Shown: positions 1 to 5,988 of the stretch, piece by piece | How positions within the stretch are numbered: the first letter of the stretch is position 1 | How the letters are laid out: the number at the start of each line of letters is the position of its first letter | Assembly (NCBI GenBank): GCA_030635805.1 | Contig: DAOVYC010000021.1 | Coordinates: 1 to 8,094, forward strand | Length of the DNA: 8,094 bases | Direction: 5' to 3' | Source of the DNA: a bacterium | GTDB taxonomy: Bacteria > Patescibacteriota > Gracilibacteria > JAUYGZ01 > DAOVYC01 | Notes under the pieces: generated by a model | What the model was told of the DNA's origin: nothing | Seen by the model: only the letters and a program-made list of their open reading frames with translations | Databases searched by the model: none | Made by a program: the position numbers and the translations under genes

Positions 1-2
1 AG

Positions 3-773
3 GATGATGCGCATATTATTTGTACTCAGGAGCAGATTGAGGATGAAATTTATGAGGTTTTACGTTTCTCACTTTCCATTTGGAAGGCGTTTGGCTTTAA
101 GGATATCAAGGCGTATCTGGCGACTCGTCCCAAGAAAGCGATTGGTGAGGATAAACAGTGGGATAAAGCTAATAAGTCGTTGCTGAAAGCGATTAAAAAA
201 ATGGGTATTGATCATGAAATTGATGAAGAGGGCGGAGTTTTTTATGGTCCGAAAATTGATTTGAAAATTAAAGATGCGCTTGGACGAGAGTGGCAAATGA
301 CCACTATTCAATTTGATTTTAATCTGCCGGAACGGTTTGATATGAAATATGTTGGTGAGGACGGCAAAAATCATCGGCCGTTCATGGTTCATCGGGCACT
401 TCTTGGTTCTATGGAGAGGTTTTTCGGAGTTCTGATTGAACATTATGCCGGTGCTTTTCCGACGTGGTTGGCTCCGGTTCAGGTGGAGATTTTGCCGGTG
501 GCGGTTCCACACGAGAAGTTCGCGAAGGAGATTATGGATGAGCTTAAGAAAAATAATATTCGGGTTGAATATGCTGATCCGGAAGACAGTCTTGGTAAGC
601 GAATTCGAAATAGTGAGATGAAGAAGATACCCTATATGATTGTGGTTGGGGATAAGGAGATGGAGGCGGGGAAATTGAATGTGAGAAGCTACAAAGACAA
701 GAGTCAGAAAGCTTATTTTGTCAGCTCTTTTGTGAAGAAGGTGGTGGGAGAGGTTGAGGAGAGGAGTCTTTGA
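3..773 (+). CDS. thrS: Threonyl-tRNA synthetase, C-terminal part (cut by window start)
   Basis: Class II aminoacyl-tRNA synthetase that charges tRNA-Thr in the cytoplasm. The window holds the last 256 codons; the frame is open to the left edge, so the N-terminal TGS, editing and first catalytic parts lie outside. The visible part opens with DDAHI, the stretch following motif 2, and contains motif 3 as HRALLGSMERF (residues 130-140 of the visible part). The His of DDAHI (4) and the His of HRALLGS (130) correspond to the zinc ligands His385 and His511 of E. coli ThrRS and keep exactly the same 126-residue spacing; the Arg of SMER is the motif 3 arginine. From about residue 153 comes the anticodon-binding domain, beginning FPTWLAPVQVEILPV and including GDKEMEAGKLNVR. 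The frame ends in TGA. No terminator is obvious in the 121 bases before the next gene, so read-through into it is possible. Identification is secure. Confidence 0.97.
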   Translation, partial: DDAHIICTQEQIEDEIYEVLRFSLSIWKAFGFKDIKAYLATRPKKAIGEDKQWDKANKSLLKAIKKMGIDHEIDEEGGVFYGPKIDLKIKDALGREWQMTTIQFDFNLPERFDMKYVGEDGKNHRPFMVHRALLGSMERFFGVLIEHYAGAFPTWLAPVQVEILPVAVPHEKFAKEIMDELKKNNIRVEYADPEDSLGKRIRNSEMKKIPYMIVVGDKEMEAGKLNVRSYKDKSQKAYFVSSFVKKVVGEVEERSL

Positions 774-894
774 TTAGGAACTGTAGGATGATTCAGGGGT
801 GTTTTTAATTATGAACTTTTTATTAACTTTCGAGCCGGAGTGTTTGGAGGTTAGTTGGGGGATGTGTGAGGATGGAGATCCTTTATGATTTTTT

Positions 895-3744
895 ATGAAA
901 AAATTTATTGGGTTTTGTGGGTCGAAAAAGTCTTATGGGTTGATTTTTTGCATTCTAGTACTCTTGTTTACTAAGGGGGCGTGGGCGCAGGAGGGGGTGT
1001 TTATCAGTGAGATTGCGTGGATGGGGACGGAAGTTTCGAGTAGTGATGAGTGGATTGAGCTTTATAATCCATCGGAAAGTGAATTGGATTTGGCGGGGTG
1101 GAGTTTGCGGGCGGATGACGGGAGTCCGGAAATTTCGTTGTCCGGGATGGCGGATGGGTTTGGTTATTATCTTCTGGAAAGAACGGATGATAATTCGGCG
1201 CTGGATGTTTCAGCAAGTCAGATTTATACCGGTTCTTTGAGTAATGCCGGTGAGGCGCTGGGGCTTTATGATGTTCTGGGGAATTTGGTAGATTATGTTT
1301 CCGGGTGGCTTGGGGGAGATAGTGAGACGAAAGAGACAATGCAACGAGCTGATTCACTTACGGAATGGTGTACTGCGGAAGGGACGGCGGGAGGAATTAA
1401 TAGTTGTGATCCTTCGACAGGCTCAGGACCTTCGGGCGGAGGGAGCGGAACGAATGTTGTGATTCAGATTTCAGAGGTGCAGAGTAACGGAGAAGGGGTG
1501 GATTATGTGGAGGTTCATTGTGTGGAGTGTGAGGAGGGGGTTTCGGTGGCTGATATTTCGGTTAACGGGAAGGTGGCGGAGACGGAGGATGTGATTCAGA
1601 CGGGGGACAAAATTCTTTTTTTCTTTGGGACAGGAGAAACCGGTTTGACCGGTTATTCAGTTGGTGGTTCAGGGATTTCGGGGACGCAGGGGGAGGTAGA
1701 GCTAGTTTATCAGAAGGAAACGAGAGATGCTGTTTGCTGGAATCCAGGAGGAATTATGGATGAGAGTGATGAGAAGCAGGCGGATCTTCGAGAGCGAGGA
1801 GTTTGGGAGGGGGCTTGTTTGGATTCGGATATTTTGAGCTCGAACGTGGTTCTGGCGCGTAAATATGAGGGTGAGTGGGACATAGATCATTCCACTCCCG
1901 GAATGACAAATACTTTTGCGAATGAGGCACCGGTAGCGGTAGTAACCGTTCAGGGAAGCGGAAGAACAACCGGAGAGGGGGCGCTGACTTTTAATCCTAC
2001 AGGTGAAGATTCCAGTGATCCGGATGGAGATTCACTTGAGTACTTATGGGATTTTGGTGACGGTGAGACTTCAGATAAGAAGAATCCGACGTCGAGGGTG
2101 TATGGAGTAGGAAGTTTTGATGTGGTGTTAACCGTGACAGATCCTTTTGGGGCGCAGTCTACAGTTACGCAAAATGTCTTGGTAACATCGTCTTCCGGTG
2201 GCGGAGGGGGGTCCGTAATTTATATGACTGACTCGTCACAATCTGACTCGTATGACTACTCGGATCGCATTGTGATTAATGAGATTTTTCCAAATCCGAA
2301 GGGTAAAGACGCAGATGGTGAGTTTATTGAGCTTATAAATTTGGATAGCAAAACCATTGATTTACAGGGATGGAAGCTTGACGATGAAGATGGAGGAAGT
2401 AAGCCCTATCCTTTGGAATCACGTTTGTTATCCAAGGAGATTGAATCCTTACCCATTTCTCTAACGGGGCTTTCTTTGAAAAATACTTCGGAAGTGGTGC
2501 GCTTGATTGATCCGAGTGGACAGGTTATTTCACAGGTTCTTTATGAGAAGGCGAAGGAAGGAGAAAGCTATTCGCGTTCAAATGATAATGAATATTCATG
2601 GTCGTCCCCTACTGCGGGGATGGAAAATATATTTTTTGATGAGGAAAAATATTCTTCCGGAAAAGTAACACGATGTATAGATGGTGATACTTTTGAGGCT
2701 CGTTTTGAGGATGAGCTTGTTTCTGTGCGATTAATTGGAGTGGATGCGCCGGAGACGAAACATCCCGACAAAGATCCGGAGTATTTCGGGGAAGAAGCTT
2801 CCGATTATCTTTGTTCGTTACTTCTTGATCAAGAAGTTTCTCTTATTTTTGACGAAACAAAGTTGGATGTTTATGAACGGCTTCTTGCCTACGTTTATCT
2901 GGAAGATAAACTTGTGAATTTACAGATGTTGGAAGACGGTTATGCGCGTTTGTATGACCGGTTTAATTTTGAAAAAATTGAGGAATTCAGGGGAGCGGAA
3001 ACAGAAGCCAAAAGTGGAGAAGTGGGTTTGTGGGCTAGAGAAGAAATGGCCTCTAAGAGTAAGGATAAGGTTTTTGAAAAAGGAGATATTAGATTTACAG
3101 AGTTTCTGGTGAATCCAGTCGGGAAGGATGAGGGGCGAGAATATTTTGTTCTTAAGAGCGAGTCGGATGTGAATTTGCAAGATTGGGTGCTAGAGGTGAA
3201 TGGAAAAGGGTCAAAATTTCCCGATATCAATTTATCAGCTGAAATTGAGAGGAAAATTAACTCCGGAGATATCAGCTTTTCTTTGCGGAATTCGTCTGGG
3301 GTTATCGTGCTGATTGATCCGAATGGGGAAGAGATTGATAGGTTTGAATACAGCGAATCAGTAAATGACGATCAGGTTTACTGGTATGATTTTTTGCAAA
3401 ACAAGTGGGTAACTCAGTCAGATTATGGCGATGGTTCGACAGGCTCACCACCTTCGGAGGAGGTAATGAGGGAACCGGATAATTTTTCATACGATTTTTC
3501 AACATTGCTTTTTGGGATAGAGGTGCGGAAGAAATACTTGGAAAATATGACTGTAGCGGATATTTCCAGGCTTAAAGATGGGGTGGTGGGGGTGTCCGAC
3601 GAGTCTTATTGCCATGATGTTTATTTTGACACGGACAAGCAAACTTCATTTCTTTTGAAGCTTATTTACAGGCAAACAGGGAAAGTATCTTTTGAACTGG
3701 ATTGTTTTGGTGATGTTTGCGTGATGAGTCGAATCAAGTTTTGA
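895..3744 (+). CDS. Secreted multidomain nuclease: lamin-tail domains, PKD domain and thermonuclease (SNase) domain
   Basis: A 949-residue exported protein. Residues 1-31 look like a signal peptide (basic start, hydrophobic core about 15-26, probable cleavage after AWA-31). Domains in order: lamin-tail domain 34-165 (FISEIAWMG, EWIELYNPS, LDLAGWSL); a weaker lamin-tail-like unit 188-340; PKD domain 345-432 with WDFGDG at 385-390; a GGGGGS linker; lamin-tail domain 457-580 (INEIFPNP, EFIELINL); SNase domain 588-716; a further lamin-tail-like unit 731-845; an unrecognised C-terminal part 865-949 with Cys906, Cys937 and Cys942. The SNase site is complete by alignment to staphylococcal nuclease: D598, R612, D617, E620 and R662 match Asp21, Arg35, Asp40, Glu43 and Arg87, with APETKHP beside them. 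It should cleave nucleic acid outside the membrane, probably with Ca2+. ATG 895 is chosen for the signal peptide; an in-frame TGA at 886-888 excludes longer forms. Two copies of the dispersed hairpin lie in its linkers. The role (nutrient scavenging, defence or DNA uptake) is inference. Confidence 0.9.
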   Translation: MKKFIGFCGSKKSYGLIFCILVLLFTKGAWAQEGVFISEIAWMGTEVSSSDEWIELYNPSESELDLAGWSLRADDGSPEISLSGMADGFGYYLLERTDDNSALDVSASQIYTGSLSNAGEALGLYDVLGNLVDYVSGWLGGDSETKETMQRADSLTEWCTAEGTAGGINSCDPSTGSGPSGGGSGTNVVIQISEVQSNGEGVDYVEVHCVECEEGVSVADISVNGKVAETEDVIQTGDKILFFFGTGETGLTGYSVGGSGISGTQGEVELVYQKETRDAVCWNPGGIMDESDEKQADLRERGVWEGACLDSDILSSNVVLARKYEGEWDIDHSTPGMTNTFANEAPVAVVTVQGSGRTTGEGALTFNPTGEDSSDPDGDSLEYLWDFGDGETSDKKNPTSRVYGVGSFDVVLTVTDPFGAQSTVTQNVLVTSSSGGGGGSVIYMTDSSQSDSYDYSDRIVINEIFPNPKGKDADGEFIELINLDSKTIDLQGWKLDDEDGGSKPYPLESRLLSKEIESLPISLTGLSLKNTSEVVRLIDPSGQVISQVLYEKAKEGESYSRSNDNEYSWSSPTAGMENIFFDEEKYSSGKVTRCIDGDTFEARFEDELVSVRLIGVDAPETKHPDKDPEYFGEEASDYLCSLLLDQEVSLIFDETKLDVYERLLAYVYLEDKLVNLQMLEDGYARLYDRFNFEKIEEFRGAETEAKSGEVGLWAREEMASKSKDKVFEKGDIRFTEFLVNPVGKDEGREYFVLKSESDVNLQDWVLEVNGKGSKFPDINLSAEIERKINSGDISFSLRNSSGVIVLIDPNGEEIDRFEYSESVNDDQVYWYDFLQNKWVTQSDYGDGSTGSPPSEEVMREPDNFSYDFSTLLFGIEVRKKYLENMTVADISRLKDGVVGVSDESYCHDVYFDTDKQTSFLLKLIYRQTGKVSFELDCFGDVCVMSRIKF
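1408..1430 (-). repeat. Dispersed palindromic repeat, copy 1 (in nuclease gene)
   Basis: On the - strand this reads GGTCCT, core GAGCCTGTCGA, AGGATC. The arms pair over six positions, one of them G-T. On the + strand the core TCGACAGGCTC is read as part of the Gly/Ser/Pro-rich linker (about residues 172-185) between the first two lamin-tail units. The bases just after it on the + strand (ACCTTCGG, 1428-1435) recur after copy 2. It resembles the short extragenic-palindrome type of repeat, but its family was not checked by search. Confidence 0.7.
3430..3452 (-). repeat. Dispersed palindromic repeat, copy 2 (in nuclease gene)
   Basis: The same 11-base core as copy 1 (GAGCCTGTCGA on the - strand), with arms GGTGGT and ACCATC. 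Compared with copy 1 the two inner C-G pairs have become G-C pairs on both sides, so the stem is kept while the bases change. On the + strand it is read in the same frame as copy 1 (Ser-Thr-Gly-Ser) and sits in the linker after the last lamin-tail unit, about residues 846-855. It is followed by the same ACCTTCGG (3450-3457). Confidence 0.7.
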
Positions 3745-3771
3745 CATAGGCTGTAAGCGATAAACTCCGAT

Positions 3772-3783
3772 TTTTACGTAAAA
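3772..3783. promoter_or_regulatory. Perfect 12-bp palindrome, possible operator
   Basis: TTTTACGTAAAA is perfectly self-complementary and ends six bases before the -35 element of the candidate promoter at 3789. Its position would suit a repressor or activator site. In AT-rich DNA such a palindrome can arise by chance, and no regulator gene lies in the window. Confidence 0.25.
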
Positions 3784-3788
3784 GATGA

Positions 3789-3818
3789 TTGACAATTTCA
3801 TAATATGTTATTGATTAT
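3789..3818 (+). promoter_or_regulatory. Candidate sigma-70-type promoter upstream of a hairpin region
   Basis: TTGACA (3789-3794), an 18-base spacer and GATTAT (3813-3818, four of six matches to TATAAT). The -35 is perfect and the -10 is weak. It lies 45 bases after the nuclease gene stop and would start transcription near 3825, just before two hairpins. It could drive a short untranslated RNA or serve as a distal promoter for the gene at 3991. Confidence 0.35.
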
Positions 3819-3838
3819 ACATACCTTTTGCTTTATAC

Positions 3839-3882
3839 AGAGGGTACACTTTTTTTTGTTTGTTTAAGGAAGACCCTCTTTT
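3839..3882 (+). other. Long-loop inverted repeat in the 3745-3990 intergenic region
   Basis: AGAGGGT (3839-3845) and ACCCTCT (3873-3879) are perfectly complementary over 7 bp, separated by 27 bases containing a run of eight T, and followed by TTTT. A weak terminator or the 5' stem of a small RNA would both fit. The long loop makes it unlikely to be a strong terminator by itself. Confidence 0.35.
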
Positions 3883-3884
3883 CC

Positions 3885-3925
3885 CCGCCTGTAAGCTACA
3901 AGCGGTTGTTTTTGTGTTGTTTTTG
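3885..3925 (+). terminator. Rho-independent terminator built on a heptamer-like repeat
   Basis: CCGC (3885-3888) pairs with GCGG (3902-3905) and, after one C-A mismatch, TGTA (3890-3893) pairs with TACA (3897-3900) around a three-base AGC loop. A T-rich tract (3906-3925) follows. The stem contains TAAGC and CAAGC units of the 7-bp repeat type seen elsewhere in the window. It would end transcripts from the nuclease gene or from the candidate promoter at 3789. Confidence 0.6.
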
Positions 3926-3937
3926 AGGTTCAATTAC

Positions 3938-3965
3938 TTGACAATATAGTAAATATGTGTAAAAT
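3938..3965 (+). promoter_or_regulatory. Promoter for the L,D-transpeptidase-like gene
   Basis: TTGACA (3938-3943), a 16-base spacer and TAAAAT (3960-3965, five of six matches to TATAAT). It lies 25 bases before the ATG at 3991, so the predicted leader is only about 18-20 bases long and carries no Shine-Dalgarno sequence. It follows directly after a terminator, as expected for an independent transcription unit. Confidence 0.65.
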
Positions 3966-3990
3966 GTAGCCTTAAATAATCACATTCCAT

Positions 3991-4578
3991 ATGTTGAAAC
4001 GTATATTTATTTTTGTTCTCTTTTTGGTTTGTCTTTTGGGGGTTGCGACAGATATGCTTGTTCCCCAAAATGTTTACGCCTACGAACAGTCCTCTTCTTG
4101 GGAAAGTGAGGAAGGTGATTTTCTTGTTTTTGATATTTCTGAAAATATGGGGTATTTGCTTCGTGAAAATATGAGTGAAGGCATATATTTCCCCATTGCT
4201 TCCGGGCAACTTCGAAACAGATATTTTAAAGGAGTTAAATATTATGCGAAAACACCGGTGCAAGAGTGGATGGTAAAATCTCTTCATTTTCATCCAAAAG
4301 GAGCGACTTACGGTAAAGATGGAAAGTTTTTGCGCATGTATGATGAAAACGGCTCAACCCATTATGGAATTCACAAGGTTTTGAACGAGAAGGAGATGTT
4401 TTCAATGACGGATAGATATAAAAGCTGGGGATGTGTGATTGTGAAGGATAATGCCTTTAGTATTATTGAGGGGGTTTATGAGGTGAACAGAGAGGATGGG
4501 GTTCGAGTGATTACGGTTGACGGAAAGGATAATTTTCCGTTGGAATTTGTGAAATTGACGGGGCTGAGGTTTTTATAA
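3991..4578 (+). CDS. Secreted L,D-transpeptidase-like (YkuD-fold) protein with a variant SWGCV active-site motif
   Basis: A 195-residue exported protein. Residues 1-30 form a signal peptide (basic start, hydrophobic segment about 5-20, probable cleavage after VYA-30). The C-terminal half matches the YkuD catalytic pattern: His128 in YGIHKV, then S145-W146-G147-C148-V149. In the family this His and Cys are the catalytic pair, and Cys forms the acyl-enzyme in 3-3 cross-linking of peptidoglycan or attachment of proteins to it. The usual motif is S-H-G-C-[IV]-R; here the His is Trp and the Arg position is Ile150, so activity or substrate may differ. The protein has no LysM or other binding domain and is short for the family. 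It has its own promoter (3938-3965) and a terminator (4610-4630). Its TAA stop is the first unit of a TAAGC repeat array. ATG 3991 is chosen for the signal peptide and promoter spacing. The fold is fairly secure, the function less so. Confidence 0.8.
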   Translation: MLKRIFIFVLFLVCLLGVATDMLVPQNVYAYEQSSSWESEEGDFLVFDISENMGYLLRENMSEGIYFPIASGQLRNRYFKGVKYYAKTPVQEWMVKSLHFHPKGATYGKDGKFLRMYDENGSTHYGIHKVLNEKEMFSMTDRYKSWGCVIVKDNAFSIIEGVYEVNREDGVRVITVDGKDNFPLEFVKLTGLRFL

Positions 4579-4610
4579 GCTAATAAGCAGTAAGCTGTAA
4601 GCTAATAAGC
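4576..4610 (+). repeat. Micro-tandem array of TAAGC units, 7-8 bp period
   Basis: TAAGC begins at 4576, 4584, 4591, 4598 and 4606, giving periods of 8, 7, 7 and 8. The units are of the form AAGCTAAT, AAGCAGT and AAGCTGT. The first TAA is the stop codon of the gene ending at 4578, and the last unit abuts the terminator stem. Similar units occur at 3890-3904 and, inverted, at 5347-5381. Confidence 0.75.
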
Positions 4611-4630
4611 CCTAAAAAATTAGGGTTTTT
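4610..4630 (+). terminator. Rho-independent terminator after the L,D-transpeptidase-like gene
   Basis: CCCTAA (4610-4615), an AAAA loop and TTAGGG (4620-4625) form a perfect 6-bp stem followed by five T (4626-4630). It sits 32 bases after the stop. On the opposite strand the stem is followed by only a short T-rich stretch, so it would be a weaker stop for the convergent glycosyltransferase transcript. Confidence 0.75.
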
Positions 4631-4743
4631 GTTTATAAGTTTCGAGGGTTCAATAGGGCAAGGTTTACCTCCAAGAAATTAATATTGTTTTGACGGTTCA
4701 TTCTTGGCTCCAATATAAATTTCTTTACGGTATCCTTCGCTCC

Positions 4744-4770
4744 ATTATTCCTCGGCAGGCTCGGAATTAT
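4744..4770 (-). repeat. Dispersed palindromic repeat, copy 3 (end of glycosyltransferase gene)
   Basis: On the - strand the core is GAGCCTGCCGA, one base different from copies 1 and 2, with arms ATAATTCC and GGAATAAT that pair at seven of eight positions. Weaker outer arms (GGTATCC at 4729-4735 and GGACCACC at 4779-4786 on the + strand) extend the inverted repeat. CTTCGG (4775-4780) lies on the same side as in the other copies. The glycosyltransferase stop codon (4745-4747) lies inside the element. Confidence 0.6.
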
Positions 4771-5974
4771 TTCGCTTCGGACCACCTTGCTCGCTACTAC
4801 AACGAATTTTGTTGTACAGGTCAAGAAGAGTCTGGGCGGTTTTGTCCCAGCTAAAATCCCGGGATCTGATTTTGCCTTTTTCGCTCATCTCTGTCTGCAG
4901 AGATTCGTTTTGAAGGAAAGCTTTGATAGCTTGGGCCATGGATTTCTCGTCGGTAACGTCGAGATAGGTGGCAGCATCTTTTGCCACCTCTCTGTGAGGT
5001 GGGATGTCGGAGACGAGAACGGGAGTCCCAACATGCATGGCTTCCAGGAGAGGGATATTGAAACCCTCATAGAGGGAAAGATGAATGAGGGCTTTGGCAT
5101 TTTTGAGGATTTCTTTCTTTTCTTCTTCGGTAACGAATCCGGTGTGATGGATTTTTCCCTTCGCATTTTTGTCTGTTTTGATTTGGGGATCTTGATAAAG
5201 ATCAGTGTTATGAAGCTTGTTGCCTACCAGAACGAGGTCAATTTTGTGATGGGGGGCGATGTGTTCGTTAAAAACATCTATGAGTTGGGAAACGTTTTTG
5301 CGCTTGTCGAAACCTCCCAAATAAACAAAGTATTGTTTATTTGGGGGCTTGTAGCTTGTAGCTTGTAGCTTGTAGCCGGTAGGTTTTGATTTGTGGAAGT
5401 TGGAGTCGACGGCGTTGGGGGTGACGGTGATTTTGTGTTCCGGAATTTTGAGGAATTTTTGAAGTTCGTTTTTAGAAAATTCAGAGACAGTACAGAGGTG
5501 ATCTGCTTTTTTGGTCTTTCGTCTGGAGGTCTTGTGATAGAGTTTTGAGAGAATGTTTTTGGTATAACCAGGTAGGATCCAGGGGATAATGTCGTGAACA
5601 GTTGTTATATGGAAGATTGAAGATTTAAAATTCAAGATTGGGGAAAGAAGGGGTTTATACGAAGCAAGATTGGGATATGGTGAGTGGACAATGTCTATCT
5701 TGAGTTGCTTGAAAAGTCGAGGAAGCTGAATGAGCTCCCAGTAAGATTTTCGAATAGAATCTGATCGTTTTTTGATTTCTTCGAGAGTATAGAAATGGAA
5801 ATTTTTAGGAAGGGAGACGTTAGCAATTGAGGTTTGATCCTGTGGCAAGTGGCAAACGAGATGGTACTCGTTCTCGTGATCGAGTTTGGCGAGACCAAGG
5901 ATAATGTTTTTGGTGTAGATGCCGATTCCGCTGTAGGGATGAGCAAGGAAGCGGGCGTTGAGGCCGATGTTCAT
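4745..5974 (-). CDS. GT4-type (GT-B fold) glycosyltransferase with repeat-derived insertions
   Basis: A 409-residue cytoplasmic or membrane-associated enzyme that would transfer a sugar from a nucleotide-sugar donor. The N-terminal Rossmann domain begins MNIGLNARFL followed by a YSGIGIYT acceptor-side loop. The C-terminal domain has YLGGFDKRKNV (218-228) and the E-x7-E signature EGFNIPLLEAM (303-313), Glu303 and Glu311, which binds donor sugar and phosphate in GT4 enzymes. Substrate cannot be told from sequence; a cell-surface glycan is likely beside murG. Two stretches are encoded by micro-repeats: 112-122 (5613-5640) and 199-209 (5347-5381), the second in the variable linker between domains. 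The natural C-terminus is probably near YNKI (387-390); the hydrophilic tail 391-409 ends inside dispersed repeat copy 3. ATG 5974 follows the murG stop by 10 bases in an octamer repeat, with no Shine-Dalgarno sequence, suggesting coupled translation. Confidence 0.9.
   Translation of the reverse strand: MNIGLNARFLAHPYSGIGIYTKNIILGLAKLDHENEYHLVCHLPQDQTSIANVSLPKNFHFYTLEEIKKRSDSIRKSYWELIQLPRLFKQLKIDIVHSPYPNLASYKPLLSPILNFKSSIFHITTVHDIIPWILPGYTKNILSKLYHKTSRRKTKKADHLCTVSEFSKNELQKFLKIPEHKITVTPNAVDSNFHKSKPTGYKLQATSYKPPNKQYFVYLGGFDKRKNVSQLIDVFNEHIAPHHKIDLVLVGNKLHNTDLYQDPQIKTDKNAKGKIHHTGFVTEEEKKEILKNAKALIHLSLYEGFNIPLLEAMHVGTPVLVSDIPPHREVAKDAATYLDVTDEKSMAQAIKAFLQNESLQTEMSEKGKIRSRDFSWDKTAQTLLDLYNKIRCSSEQGGPKRNNSEPAEE
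5347..5381 (-). repeat. Heptamer tandem array inside the glycosyltransferase gene
   Basis: Four perfect copies of GCTTGTA on the + strand (TACAAGC on the - strand) and a fifth degenerate unit (GCCGGTA) lie at 7-bp period. On the coding strand they read as TGYKLQATSYK, in the linker between the two Rossmann domains. Three units equal seven codons, so triples of units can be added or lost without a frameshift. Confidence 0.85.
5613..5640. repeat. Heptamer array AAGATTN inside the glycosyltransferase gene
   Basis: Four consecutive heptamers on the + strand: AAGATTG, AAGATTT, AAAATTC, AAGATTG. The unit order, with AAAATT in third place, parallels the octamer array upstream of murG (7054-7085). 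On the coding strand it is read as part of PILNFKSSIFH, residues 112-122. Confidence 0.6.
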
Positions 5975-5988
5975 AATTACAAAATTAC
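5973..5988. repeat. Octamer repeat at the murG / glycosyltransferase junction
   Basis: ATAATTAC then AAAATTAC on the + strand (two 8-bp units). It contains the murG stop codon (5985-5987) and the first two bases of the glycosyltransferase ATG. Its AAAATTAC unit also occurs in the array at 7054-7085. Confidence 0.55.

Noticed and set aside
886..888. In-frame TGA just upstream of the nuclease ATG, which could mean TGA is read as glycine (code 25)
   Set aside because: Long genes here contain no internal TGA, use GGN for glycine freely, and two of them end in TGA at the expected place. The standard code fits.
811..888. A 25-codon frame between thrS and the nuclease gene
   Set aside because: No recognisable product, no convincing ribosome site and unremarkable composition; not supportable as a gene.
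2206..2211. Run of six G in the Gly-rich linker, a possible slippage site
   Set aside because: It simply encodes GGGGGS, and the frame is intact on both sides.
4690..4719. TTGACG, 18-base spacer, TATAAA on the + strand, a possible antisense promoter into the glycosyltransferase 3' end
   Set aside because: One weak promoter-like match in AT-rich DNA between convergent genes, with no product.
4633..4824. A 63-codon - strand frame overlapping the glycosyltransferase end
   Set aside because: It is in another frame of the repeat-rich 3' end and shows no protein family features.
5303..5312. GCTTGTCGAA, partly like the dispersed hairpin core
   Set aside because: It encodes the conserved GGFDKRKN motif of the glycosyltransferase and lacks paired arms.
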